A DNA stretch of 64,000 nucleotides from Siphonodentalium dalli (Eukaryota; Mollusca; Scaphopoda; Gadilida; Siphonodentaliidae): the NCBI GenBank assembly GCA_032622095.1, contig CP136063.1, forward strand, positions 120,054,723 to 120,118,722, in the 5' to 3' direction. Position numbers and translations under genes: made by a program. Numbering within the stretch: position 1 is the first letter of the stretch; each line of letters starts with the position of its first letter. Below are positions 1-10,190 of this stretch, piece by piece. Under the pieces are notes generated by a model. The model made no database searches, had not been told where the DNA came from, and saw nothing but the letters and a program-made list of their open reading frames with translations.

Positions 1-1130
1 CTACATATTTGACAATAAGTTTAGATGGCATCCAAAACGGCCATCAAAATCGAAGTTTCTCACACTTTCCGTCACAAACGTGGCTGAGTTCGTTATCTGG
101 GAACAAGGGAATTGTTAATGGTGAGTTAACTGGTTACCGTAAACAACCCGAAGAACCCTACTATTGTTTCAATTAATTTAAGCTAATGAGTAATTGATTA
201 TCTTAAGGACTATAGATACTCATTTATTGGGGGAATACTTGATAAAAAGATATAGAAAGATTAAAACAATCATCACTAACATGTGCTTTTTGGATCAGTT
301 TAGATAAGTAATATCAATTTATATAAGTTGTCTGAAGAAAATTTAAATTGTATGCCCAAATTACCAGCCTCCAATTTCAAGTTGCCTATCTCTGATGTAA
401 ACGTGTGTTCAGGTGAAATGCATTATATTAACGAAATTAGTTGCTATACAGAGGATTCTTTTGTCAATAAAGAAATTACTTTTGCAGTATATAATATTGT
501 GTTGCCAAACAGTTTTCAAGACATGCTACTACTTCCTGTTCTATAATTTGAGTATCTGTAGTCCTTAAATGTTCTCTCACTCTGCTCATCCTATGAGTCG
601 TCAAAATTTACACTTTCGGTTATTGTAGACATTCTCACATACATCGTTACATGGTCAGCCTGTGTTGAAACAAGATCATTTGTTAGATTCACACGAATCT
701 TTGCAGCCAAAGCTCAGTAGTCACAGTAGATCGGGAGGAAATATAATCCGACTGGTTTGTTGGACTCAATCAAAGAGCGACCAACCATGGCTGTCAGAAC
801 ATGGTACACAACACAGCATAAGAAAGTGTGCGTTAATTTGTCTAATTGACGACATTATAGCTCATCATAATTTATGCAAACTCTTGGTGGGATATATAGT
901 GTCATAATCAATATTAATAGATTGCACAAATTGATGCAAAAGTCGCATCGCATTTTACTGCTTTTGACTACTAAGACAAACGGCTTCATTCTATATGTGT
1001 GTGTGAATGTCGTAGCCTGTCAACGCGTGAATTAGATGCAAGGTTTCACACACCTCTTGAACAATGCTGCCCGCTGTGTCGTTCACGGAAATGACACATG
1101 ACCTATTTTTGGTTTCAGTATGAAGAATTA
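1..1130. other. No gene recognised (AT-rich)
   Basis: Short open frames occur here (for example 328-546 and 662-907 on the plus strand), but their translations show no domain, no periodicity and no plausible splice context. I see no repeat shared with the rest of the window. Treated as intergenic or decayed mobile DNA. Confidence 0.5.
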
Positions 1131-1132
1131 TC

Positions 1133-1385
1133 CTAGCTCATATTCATCGTGAAACATAACATTCTAGTATTTACGTCAGGGAATAAAACAATAATTAGCT
1201 TCAGACCGAGGCGTGTTGCATTGGCTGTTTGTAACAGCATACATGTATCCGCTTCCTCGTGGTAACATACTAGCACGAGACCAGGAACTAACTCTAAGCG
1301 AACGTCGCCATTCACGGACCGTATCACGTGACATTCGACCCCATGTCAAACATAATTCAGTGATTTTGAAACAGCACTCGACCAT
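1133..1385 (-). pseudogene. Fragment of HEEADT-motif mobile-element-like protein
   Basis: Read on the minus strand, 1327-1133 contains CYHEEADTCMLLQTANATR followed by GLKLIIV and a PDVNT stretch. From memory, many animal genomes carry large repeated proteins with a HEEADTR-(M/I)-L-hydrophobic block followed by a TDTDV-like strand, and these proteins also carry the VADNVDHN block seen here at 27.2-28.5 kb. The family assignment is therefore an inference from short motifs. The expected R after HEEADT is C here, and the frame changes upstream, where an overlapping frame runs to 1385. It is a relic. A fragment that may belong to the C-terminal part of the same family lies on the opposite strand at 1549. 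Confidence 0.35.
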
Positions 1386-1548
1386 TCGCGAAAAAATAGA
1401 AGCCTGTCAAGGAGTCTTTGTTATCACCACCTGATAAATATTTGGCATTGTCTGGAACTGTGTCATGGACACAGGATATGTGAAGCCTTGCCTGAGTACC
1501 AGGATTGTATTCTCGGGTTGCGGGAAAAGGGTAGCATAATGACTTATT

Positions 1549-1854
1549 ATGAAAAAGAGGTGCAATGTATCATACTATGAACAACTTCAACAATATACTA
1601 ATATCGATGATGACCTATTTACATCCTGCCAAGAATTTGAATGTGCTTTATGTGAAAAGCCGGCATGTATTCAAGTCGATGAATTACGACAAATGTCCCC
1701 CTGTTGTAAAACGGGAACAATAACACCAGATGCAGACTTCTTAAGCAACACATTTTTCGTGCAAACTATCAGGCAATTACTTGGCACAATAACTCACATC
1801 GATTCTGGAATGACATGTCCTTATAACCCTATGCAATTTGGGATCCATATATAG
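1549..1854 (+). pseudogene. Possible C-terminal fragment of the same repeated protein family
   Basis: An open frame of 101 codons. The first half reads QEFECALCEKPACIQVDELR, similar in shape to the F-x-C-x-(L/M)-Y-G-K-x-x-x-x-V-(D/N)-E-L-R stretch I remember downstream of the HEEADT block in this family. The second half has no recognised similarity. It lies on the opposite strand from the fragment at 1133-1385, so if both come from one insertion the locus has been inverted internally. The alternative is a chance open frame. No initiation context or intron signal supports an independent gene. Confidence 0.3.
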
Positions 1855-4039
1855 CCATACCTTGTGTGGCATATATAACCATACACTATCTCTAGTGCAT
1901 GAGGTACATGTTTATGGTTATATGATAACAACACTAGGCATAGTGACATGAGGTGTCCCCAAAGTATGCCCCTTTACCTATATGCCCATTTGAGTGTCAT
2001 GTAAATAATGTTATAACAGGGACGCAGAGCGGGAATAATCAGCACCCAGATGCACATGCATAAGAACGAATCTATAACCAATGATGAAGCAAGATTCATG
2101 CGTAATCGTGACCAGCCAGTCCAATCTCATTGTCCCTTTCATGCCCATCGGGTTCATAGCATAGATAAACACCATGCTACTATTATAATCTTCGTATTGT
2201 TAACAAATTCAAATGATTTCAGTCGATCCAGAATATATACCCACAAGCTGGGCAGAAACATAACAGATAAATAGAGTAAAAACAATTCCTAAATATTCTG
2301 AAGTACTGAACCTTTTGACATGCAGTGTATCGGGTCGCCCCGGGTGGCCCGGTCCGTCCCCAGCGCTAATATAATCAAGCCATGCGCGTTCTGCTTGTCT
2401 ACATCAAGTTTGAAAATGGGCATGGCTAAAATGACCCCGCAACAGAAGTACCGGTACTGAAATCATAGTTACCGTGCATGAGATATATGGGTGCATGGGA
2501 TTATATGGGATTGGTTTTCCATGACGGCCATATGTGGTCGCTTCGTGAGGGGCCCGGAAGTCCTAGACATCAAAAACGCATTGATGGCACTTCATCCCTA
2601 TCCAAATGCAGTTATGGAACTACTGCGATTTGCAATTGGCTACAATGATTCGCATACAATGATTCATGCGAATTGTTGTTATTTGGCTGCCGACATGTCA
2701 GGATGTACTGGTGTATGAAATGAAATGCATGGAATAACCGAAGAAGTGCCAATTTTGACTTAACTGAGGATGAGCAGAGTTATTGGGCATTTTCGTCAAT
2801 CAATTACTCATCACAATAAATGAGTTGAGATAAGATATTAGAATTCTTCAGTTTGTGGAGGAGCACCAGTGAATGCATTTCTTAATGACTAATTTCCTTA
2901 TCCGCATATGACGAACCCAGTTTAATTTGTGTCGGTAAGATTGAAAATATTCGATGTTGGTTGCCGTTTTGGACGCCATCTTAAAATAATTATCAAACAT
3001 GAAGTGTCCGATGCTGTATATATCGTAATTTGTGTCTAGTGTCACAAAATACGCCCGAAAATAAGAAAATACCTCCCTAAAAAAAACGTGAGACTCACTC
3101 ATCAGCCTTTGGTAGCCATATGTGATCAGTTGAAATATAAAAATATATAATCGGCTTTGTACAAAACTTCAAATAAAAATTGAAAAAATACGAAATAGTT
3201 GACAAAAAAGTGATTATGTGAGGTTTTATGAATTTTCAAATTCTGGACCAGTATCCTCGTGTGATTTGTCCATACCCCTATCAAAATTTAATCTCAATGT
3301 TGTAATTTTTTTAGAAATTAATAAAAATTTACATTTCCCCCCAAATTTTCATCTTAGAACGTTCGGACAAGGTTGTTTATCATTCCCCTTCATCAATCTC
3401 TACACTGTGTCATTTTATGCCCCTAAAGCCTTATTTGCATGAGGCATTCTAAGTGTAAACTACACAATTAATTTTTCTGAGAAAATTATATTTTAGGGGG
3501 TGGGTTAAGTTTATCCCCACAGCGCATTTTCACAGAAATATAATTGGCATTCCATCATCGAAATTGTGTTGCTATGTCTTTGGGGCAATTTTTGAGATAT
3601 GTTGCGCGTCAATAGCCCATGTGTTTCACAAGTTATAGTCAACTATATGTGACACTATTTTTCAAAATCCAAGTAATTTTTCACAATTTCAAAATATTTA
3701 TCGCATTTTTTTCGAACTAGCTTATACATTGGTCCAGTGTTGTATCTCAAGTTGTTTTATGGTGATCTATAATTAATATAAACAATGTCTTGTTCACTTT
3801 ATAACCGCAGTCATTTTTTTATACGCTGACACTTGTACTCGAAGAAATTTCCATTTTATTTTATGGTTAGGAGTTGTCTTCCCTGAAAATCTATTTTGTG
3901 ACACATTCTGAAGCGGGCAACAAGCAAAATCGGATGCGCCATATAATGACCTTCAATTTGATATATAAAAACCTTTGTTGGAGGGGGTGCAGCCAACTTC
4001 CAAACTAGAGGCTTTCTGAGAATTGGCCCACGGACTATT

Positions 4040-4042
<3 letters not shown>
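1855..4042. other. No gene recognised; AT-rich intergenic DNA
   Basis: Contains only short open frames on both strands. The frame at 2491-2718 (+) has no recognisable motif. 3100-3850 is strongly AT-rich with many A and T runs. No inverted repeat long enough to call an element was seen, apart from a small imperfect one around 1845-1930. Confidence 0.5.

Positions 4043-4096
<54 letters not shown>
4043..4096. repeat. (TA)n microsatellite
   Basis: About 27 uninterrupted TA dinucleotides, placed exactly at the 5' boundary of a family E repeat, which begins with ACTAGCAGG at 4095. Target preference of family E for TA-rich DNA, or expansion at the junction, are both possible. Confidence 0.95.
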
Positions 4097-4097
<1 letters not shown>

Positions 4098-4857
4098 TAG
4101 CAGGTGGACCCGAATTCATACCGCGCTGTTTCCCCTCTGCTTTTCGGCGATTTGACCTTGAATTGTCCATTTAGAAGGTCAAGGTCAGGTGGGGTCACGA
4201 TTTGACCCGCCCAAAACACTGCCCGGACAAAAGTACCCGACAAAAGTACCCGTCGAAATCCATCCGGTTTTACCCGATTTGACCTTGAATTGATCATTTT
4301 GAAGGTCAATGTCAGGTCGGGGTCACGATTTGACCCGTCCAAAACACTCAGTGGACATAAGTAACCCCACGTATCAAATTTCGTGGAAATCCCATCAAAA
4401 TTCGCGATTTGACCTTGAATTTATCCGATTTCAAGGTCAAGGTCAAGTTGCACGGGCAAACGAATAGGCTTACAAGACTCCCCATTCGAAAGTATCCCCA
4501 GACACTAATTTTCATCGAAATACAATGATATTCTGGCGTTTGACCTTGAAATGACCCGATTTCAAGGTCAATGTCACGTCGCACGGGCAAATTAATAGGC
4601 CCATGCCACTCCCCGGCCGAAAGTAACCCCCACGTACCAAGTTTCATCGAACTCCCGTGATATTCGGGCGTTTGACCTTGAAATGACCCGATTTCAAGGT
4701 CAATGTCACGTCGCACGGACAAATTAACAGGCCCATGCCACTCCACGGCCGAAAGTACCCCACATACCAAGTTTCATCGAAATCGGTCGTTTTCGAGTCC
4801 ATCGCGAACACACAGACAGACACACACACACACAGATCTTCCAAAATATATAATAGA
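4095..4857 (+). repeat. Family E interspersed repeat, copy 1
   Basis: Begins ACTAGCAGGTGGACCCG and ends with a CA/GACA microsatellite followed by CCAAAATATATAATAGACTA. The core is a diverged tandem repeat of roughly 110-130 bp. Each unit carries TTTGACCTTGAA, AAGGTCAA, GGTCACGATTTGACCC and a segment like CAAGTTTCATCGAAAT. Other copies lie at 4857-5642, 6929-7620, 15597-16136 (minus) and 34238-35047 (minus), which defines the ends by comparison. There is no conserved coding frame; long antisense open frames here follow the tandem units. The class is unknown to me: a non-autonomous DNA or Helitron-like element is the best guess. Confidence 0.75.
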
Positions 4858-5642
4858 CTAGAAGGTGACCCGGCTTGGACCTTGAATTGACCATTTTGAA
4901 GGTCAAGGTCAGGTGGGGTCAAACACCAACACCCCACAAATGGTGGATATCGGCCCAGCGGATACCGGGAAATCGGCCCAGCGGATACCGAGATACCATA
5001 TGCATCAAATTTCGTCCGTAAAAATCCGCCAGTTTAACCCGATTTTATTTGCACTCAAGTATATAAACGCGCCTCATATACACACGCTCATTAATTATCA
5101 AGTTTCAACGTAAAGATAAATTACCATCGGTGCCCGAGATATCTCCAAGACGTCTGAAACAGTCAAATGCATCGGCCGGTTAAGCGTTAACGTGATCTAA
5201 AGTTATGACCTCTAACGACGTAATAGAAGTTACCCATTGTTGTTATCCTGATGGAAGATAGTACCACTTCTTCTTGATAATTGAGGCAGATAACTAAAAC
5301 GGATACATACGCATTATATATCGTTGGAAAGAGGAAACACGAAAGATTCTCACAGTGTCATTATTATGACTGGCATTTTATTATTCGCGCTGTTTCGAAT
5401 CGATTTGTAAGCACCGAACTCAAATGAAAGTCCCGTAACACAGCGTAAAAACAGATTTGACCTCGGCACGTGAAAAGTTTACCTCGGATCTGAAAATCAA
5501 TAGGCCTATGTCACCCCCCCGGACGAAAATACCCCCACATACCAAGTTTCATCGAAATCGGTTCGGCCGTTTTCGAGTTCATCGCGATCACACAGACACA
5601 CACACACACACACAAACAGATCTTCCAAAATATATAATAGAT
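4857..5642 (+). repeat. Family E interspersed repeat, copy 2 (head to tail with copy 1)
   Basis: Starts ACTAGAAGGTGACCCGG immediately after, and sharing bases with, the 3' end of copy 1, and ends with CACACACA runs and CCAAAATATATAATAGATA at 5642. Unlike copy 1, its middle (about 5040-5450) has little GACC-type repeat and may be unrelated sequence or a strongly decayed core. Two copies abutting in the same orientation suggests insertion at the end of a resident copy, or tandem (rolling-circle-like) amplification. Confidence 0.65.
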
Positions 5643-5818
5643 ACCAGATATCTCGTTATAACGACTTAGTTTCTCGTTATAACGAGATAGTTTCTCGTTA
5701 TAACGAGATAGTTTATCGTGATAACGAGATAGTTTCTCGTTTTAACGAGATGAGAAAGTCGTTAAAACGAGATAAAAAAAATATTTCGCATGTCCTCAAT
5801 CAGCCACCGTACATACTC
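5643..5818 (-). repeat. Palindromic-unit repeat (CTCGTTATAACGAG) with shared end motif
   Basis: At least five tandem copies of a palindrome built on CTCGTTATAACGAG, each followed by ATAGTTT, between 5651 and 5775. Next come AAAAAATATTTCGCATGTCC and, near 5806, CAGCCACCGTA. The same outer end (CATGTCCT...CAGCCACCGTA) closes the element at 24741-25877, whose palindromes are instead CGTGGCCACG. No matching left end is visible here, so this is probably one terminus of a larger element. Confidence 0.6.
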
Positions 5819-6197
5819 TTCACATGAGACTGCAAATGAACGAACAACGAAATGTTCCATTGGCAAACGACTATTCCTCGACGCAGTGTTGGTTGATATC
5901 AGAGGCGCTACCATACGCTTTTCAACAAACCGCAACGTGAACGAAAATCGAGAAAAATCTATCATAAAAAAGCGAACATTATTTCAGACCTAAAGAAACC
6001 ATCGTATATATATAGCTCTGAAGAAAAATAGCCAAACATGAATGATTTAGAAAAAGTAGAAGTCGAAATCGAGATAATGCGAAAAGAAACAATCATGCAT
6101 GGTTAGACCTCGCGCAAAATGGATAGAGGATGGTGAAAAACAACAAATACTTTCTTAATAGACGCCCTGAGGAGAACCAAAAATAATAAAAGCCCAT

Positions 6198-6265
6198 GCA
6201 GGGCCACCAGGATACACATATGAATTTTATAAATTCTTTTGGTCTCACTTTGGCCCCCTTTTAAG
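6198..6265 (+). pseudogene. L1/Tx1-like ORF2 fragment before the RT domain
   Basis: Translates to GPPGYTYEFYKFFWSHFGPL, the block that precedes RT in L1/Tx1-clade elements (consensus PG-x-DG-(L/F)-x-x-E-FYK-x-FW). It stops abruptly where the TTAA-type MITE begins (about 6266). The GLDG of the consensus has become GPPG. Confidence 0.7.
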
Positions 6266-6663
6266 GATGCATTATCCGAATTAACTCTCCTAAATTACTA
6301 TTAAAATATTTTATTCGTGTCGAGGAACCCACCCATCAAAGCTCAGAGTGATCGGATATCGATTTTTGAAGTTAGTTATTTCTCGAGAAATTGCGGATGA
6401 AGATGGATAACTCTAAAATCAAGTGCTAATTCGGCCCAATTTCGTGATACTCAAGTGATAGATAATACGACCATATTTCGTTGAACAAAATGTTGATAAA
6501 TAACATGTTTTGGGAAATTTTATACCATAGTTGAGAGTGGATAGCATTATTTTGAGAAATAAATCGATAGTGATAACGAAAGCGTTTTTTGCAGGAATGT
6601 TGTTGTTGTTGTGGTTGTGTCTTGGTGATATGGAGCCGTCTGATCGGATTGAGTACTTTTAAC
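6266..6663 (+). mobile_element. MITE of the TTAA family (family T), diverged copy inside the LINE
   Basis: Shares ATTACTATT, GTCGAGGAACCCACCCATCA and CTCGAGAAAT with copies at 28468-28903, about 32215-32680 and 50855-51323. Its right part ends GATTGAGTACTTTTAA, close to the GAGTACCT-TTAA end of the intact copy at 50855-51323. The left end, TTATCCGAATTAA, is shared with the inverted copy near 32650. The element separates two blocks of LINE coding sequence. No coding capacity. Confidence 0.65.
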
Positions 6664-6699
6664 AGAGTCGCCAAAGGAATCAGTTAGTAAAATGGGGAA

Positions 6700-6928
6700 C
6701 TGTCAATCGCACAAAAGCAAGGATTTATAACTTTGATCCTTTAAAATGATAAAAATGGGCAGATGTTAAAAAAACTGGCGTCCCATTACCCTTTTGAATA
6801 CATCTTACAAGCTATCTTCGTCATGTATAGCGGACAGACTAAAACGTGTATTCTCATCGATAAGTAACCCTGATCAAACCGGGTTTTTAGCGGGTAGATA
6901 TATAGGTGACAACACCCGACTAATAGTT
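6700..6928 (+). pseudogene. L1/Tx1-like RT fragment (NWRPITLLN ... PDQTGF)
   Basis: Around 6770-6790 the translation gives NWRPIT followed by LLNT, then YKLSSSCIADRLKRV and NPDQTGFLAGRYIGDNTRL by 6915. These are RT motifs 1-2 of L1/Tx1-type LINEs (NWRPI-(T/S)-LLN; DQ-x-GF-x-x-x-R-x-(I/V)-x-(D/E)-N-x-R). One stop lies upstream of the NWRPI block (LIL-stop-NDKNG). The frame is cut at 6928 by a family E repeat. Confidence 0.85.
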
Positions 6929-7620
6929 GACACTAGCAGGGTGACCCGACGTCGTCCGGGCTGTCCCCTCTGCTTTCATCCGGACTTCAGATTTCAATTT
7001 TCAAATAGCTGGTTTTGAAAACCTCCGTAGATCTAACATCGAAATCCGTCGAAAGGCGCGATTTGACCTTGAATTGACCATTTTGAAGGTCAATGTCATG
7101 TCGGGGTCACGATTTGACCCGTATAAAACACTCCCCGGACAAAAGTACCTCTATGTATCAAATTTCGTCGAAATCCGTCCGTCGAAAGGCGCGATTTGAC
7201 CTTGAATTGACCATTTTGAAGGTCAATGTCATGTCGGGTCACGATTTGACCCGTATAAAACACTCCCCGGACAAAAGTACCTCTAGGTATCAAATTTCGT
7301 CGAAATCCGTCCGTCGAAAGGCGCGATTTGACCTTGAATTGACCATTTTGAAGGTCAGGTCGGGGTCACTATTTGACCCGTCCAAAACACTCCCCGGACA
7401 AAAGTACCGTCCGTCGAAAGGCGCGATTTGACCTTGAAGTTACCATTTTGAAGGTCAAGGTCGGGTCGGGGTCACGATTTGACCCCCCCCCCCCCCCCAA
7501 AACACTCCCCGGACAAAAGTATCCCTATGTATCAAATTTCGTCGAAATCCGTCCTGCAGTTTTCCCGGCCATTGCTAACAAACAAACAGACAGACAGAAG
7601 TCCCAAAATATATAGTAGAT
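6929..7620 (+). repeat. Family E interspersed repeat, copy 3, inserted in the LINE
   Basis: Begins ACTAGCAGGGTGACCCGACG and ends with CAAACAGACAGACAGAAGTC and CCCAAAATATATAGTAGATA. The core holds about four clean tandem units of roughly 115-125 bp (starts near 7068, 7190, 7322 and 7422), the last containing a C17 run at 7484-7500. It interrupts the RT between the RYIGDN block and the IDFEKAFDT block, so it is younger than the LINE. Because the host sequence is recognisable on both sides, this copy is the best one for defining the family E ends. Confidence 0.8.
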
Positions 7621-8349
7621 AATTCACAAGACAAGACAAGAAAATAAATCTGGTAAATATCTGGTAGATATAGGTGACAACACCCTACTATATATGGCAT
7701 AATTCACAGAACAAGACAAGAAAATAAATCTGGCCTATACTAGTTCTTATAGATTTTGAAAAAGCATTTGACACTGTTTCCTGGTCATTTATAAGAAAAA
7801 TGTCTTGACCTTTTTAATTTTGGAGATTCTGTAAAGAAATGGCTATCAATTTTATACGAGAATGCCAGCTCATCTATTCTAATTAATGGTCATATTTCTC
7901 GGAGCTTCATATTAGGAAGAAGCTGCCGCTGGGGCACCCAATATCCCATTGTATCTTCCTCCTCAGCCCTGATGTTTTGGCGCTGAAGATACTGCAAAAC
8001 AATACAATTAAAGGGATATTCCTCGATGGTTCAGAATACAAAATAACACAATGTGTGGACGACACGACGCTCATACTTGATGCTTCTGAAACTGGACGAA
8101 ATTGCTCGGATATCGGGTCTGCGCATTAATCCAGAAAAAAATGTCAAGCAGCATAGATGGGGATAGGGTCACATAATAAAATAAGACAAGGTCTTAGGGA
8201 ATTATTAAAACCTGTCTACTGCAAACACTTTTAATGTTCTATGGATACATTTCGACACTAATTTAACCAACATTAATATAAACTACAATTATAAACTCGA
8301 AGATATAGAAAACATCACAAACATTTGGAAAAACAAACTCCTGACACCT
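7615..8349 (+). pseudogene. L1/Tx1-like RT core fragment (IDFEKAFDTVSW)
   Basis: From 7740 the translation reads LIDFEKAFDTVSWSFIRK, the RT block holding the first catalytic aspartate, and then about 7820-7990 gives GDSVKKWLSILY, GRSCRWGHPIS (for G-x-RQG-x-P-x-S) and LLSPDVLALKI. The second active-site box near 8050-8065 reads CVDDTTLI in place of (Y/F/A)ADDT. Several frameshifts occur. A segment of about 40 bp (ATAATTCACA...AAATCTGG) occurs twice, at 7619-7656 and 7698-7736, so part of the LINE has been tandemly duplicated beside the family E insertion. Confidence 0.8.
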
Positions 8350-8898
8350 CACCTGATACAGACCAATGTTACTCTGTAGTAATACAAAACTATTAGTTAA
8401 AATTCCTCAGTGATAAAGGGTATGTGGCATGCCACGCCAGCCGTTGAGGCATGCCAATATCCCAAATTATGTCAAATATAGCGAATTATCGAAATATGAA
8501 ATACCACGAAAAAGCGAAATAGGAAAATACAGCGAAATTGCGGAATAAAAAATGCATCGAAATGACGAAATAGCGCGAATTATGAAATAAGAAATTATTT
8601 TTATTAACTAAATAACGGAGATATTTGAAGAAGTGTTTTTGACGAAATAACGGGCATATTTGGAGAAGTTTTTTAAAGAGCTTGTGGTGTTGTTATTTCT
8701 AATACAAATCGCCGTTATTTCGTAAATATACATTCTTTATAGAGTTATTACCCTGTGGCAATGTTACGATTTTAGCTTGTCAAAGAACATGTGGCATGCC
8801 TCAACGGCTGGCGTGGCATGCTACATACCCTATATCACTGAGGAATTTTAACTAATAGTTTTGTATTACTACAGAGTAACATTGGTCTGTATCAGGTG
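8350..8898. mobile_element. Foldback MITE, 549 bp, with 7-bp target duplication
   Basis: Terminal inverted repeats of about 105 bp: the left arm begins CACCTGATACAGACCAATGT and the right arm ends ACATTGGTCTGTATCAGGTG. They match almost perfectly as far as GGCATGCC (8455 and 8793). GACACCT stands directly outside both ends (8343-8349 and 8899-8905). Removing the element and one GACACCT rejoins the LINE reading (TPLGRITVVKSL), which confirms the boundaries. The 340-bp interior is made of short repeats like CGAAATAGCGAAAT. No coding capacity. I cannot assign the superfamily: the TSD length and CACCTG ends do not fit hAT, Tc1/mariner or piggyBac. Confidence 0.9.
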
Positions 8899-9430
8899 GA
8901 CACCTTTAGGTAGAATAACAGTTGTCAAATCCCTTATCTTACCTAAATTGATACACATATTTAAAACTCTCCCAAGTTCAGATACAGCCTTTTTGAAAAC
9001 CCTATATACCAGTCTATATCATTTCATTTTGGAATTCCAAACGCAATAGAATAAAAAGAAAACAAGTATGTGCCGAACACATGCACGGAGGTTTGAAGAT
9101 GATTAATGTTGAAAACTTTGATAGCGCCATGAAAATTATCTGAATACGACGCTTGGTTTGCAAACAATCGAAATGGGCTTCACTATATATGCAATGCCAA
9201 CCCTTTCTTAAAAGATCCACTCTTTCTCACTTATCACGCAAATTATATTGTAAATCAAACAGACAAGATCGCAAATCTACTCTGGAGAGATATTTTCGCC
9301 GCTTGGTGTAAATTTATGCGATTAACAATTCAAATAATACTATTATGGCCTCAACTATATGGAATAATCCATGAGTGTGTTCGAATGCCCAAATCGGAGC
9401 AACTCCAATGGAGACAACTGAAGCCACCCT
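8899..9430 (+). pseudogene. L1/Tx1-like post-RT fragment (TPLGRITVVKSL; GGLKMINVENF)
   Basis: TPLGRITVVKSLILPKLIHI at 8903-8962 and HGGLKMINVENFDSAMKII at about 9087-9140 match the LTLxGR-(I/V)-x-(I/V)-(I/V)-K-x-L and GGL-x-(M/L)-x-(D/N)-(I/L)-x-x-F segments that follow RT in L1/Tx1 elements. There is a frameshift at about 9040 and a stop before RRLVCKQSKWASL (about 9150). After 9300 no further motif is clear. Confidence 0.8.
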
Positions 9431-9629
9431 GGGCAGACAGTACTAAATCCAAGAGAACATAGATAACAGTATTAGCTAGACAGAGAAAGAACATTATCGT
9501 AGTTGTTTAATTATATACTGCATGTGTGCATGGTACATATTGCAGAAATCACACCTGTATATAATGTATATAACCCTTTACCTAAGTTTACCATGTAAAT
9601 ATGTTAAATGTCTCAATACCCATGTACTT

Positions 9630-9950
9630 TTGAGTGAAGAGAATAAACAAATTGAATTGGAGGTTCGTCGATCAATTTAAATCGTGGAGAAATGACGGAA
9701 TATATTTTGTAAATGATATATTCCAATCAGATAATACTTTCAAAAATTGCAAGAGATTTTCAACAATGAATTTCTCTGGATCTATCTGGCAAGCAAAAAA
9801 TCTTGAATTTCACGTATCATCATCTTCATACCAGAATCTGAGTAATTATTAAGAGACAACAAAAACAATGGATTTTAATGCATTTGAGAGGTTGAAAATT
9901 TTGTGTTATTTTTTGCCCCTTTCGGTACCAAGAACTGCTAGAATAATTAT
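9630..9950 (+). repeat. LINE tail relic, paralogous to 18197-18424
   Basis: The translation gives WRFVDQFKSWRNDGIYFVND and, later, MDFNAFERLK, plausible for the C-terminal part of a Tx1-like ORF2 (pattern V-x-x-FKxW...GI-x-x-(V/I)-x-(D/E)-(L/I)-F). A second copy, at 18197-18424, has the same TCTCTGGATCTA...MDFNTFERLKLL sequence, and both copies continue with GGTACCAAG(A/C)ACTGCTAGAA (9927 and 19427). Confidence in the LINE assignment is moderate; the paralogy is directly visible. Confidence 0.6.
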
Positions 9951-9989
9951 TTTTAATTGCATAATATAGCACCATACCCCATCAATATA

Positions 9990-10190
9990 GTATAATGAAG
10001 AATATAAAGCAGTCACAAATATTTCAGCACAATGCAAACAAATGTTAATATGCAGTGTGGTCCACTCAAGCAGGGATCAATCAACTGGAATAAGGCCACA
10101 GTGTTAAGAGATATGGTGGTCAGCTTTAACTTGGTTATGAACCCATGACCCACAACTCATCTCAGCCCAATTGTCCATTGATCAACAGGC
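9990..10190 (+). repeat. Interspersed repeat R1
   Basis: Related sequence occurs at 31195-31330 (same strand) and, inverted, at 35085-35432. Shared blocks include AAGCAGTCACAAATATTTCA-type sequence, TGTGGTCCACTCAAGCAGGG and CTCATCTCAGCCCAATT. No coding frame; class unknown. Confidence 0.55.

Noticed and set aside
2491-2718. 75-codon plus-strand frame with reasonable composition
   Set aside because: No homologous family recognised, no splice or poly(A) context, and similar lengths are common by chance here.
4097-4937. Antisense frames of up to 140 codons
   Set aside because: Their protein repeats follow the family E tandem units (RRDIDLEIGSFQGQTPEYH type), so they are repeat shadows.
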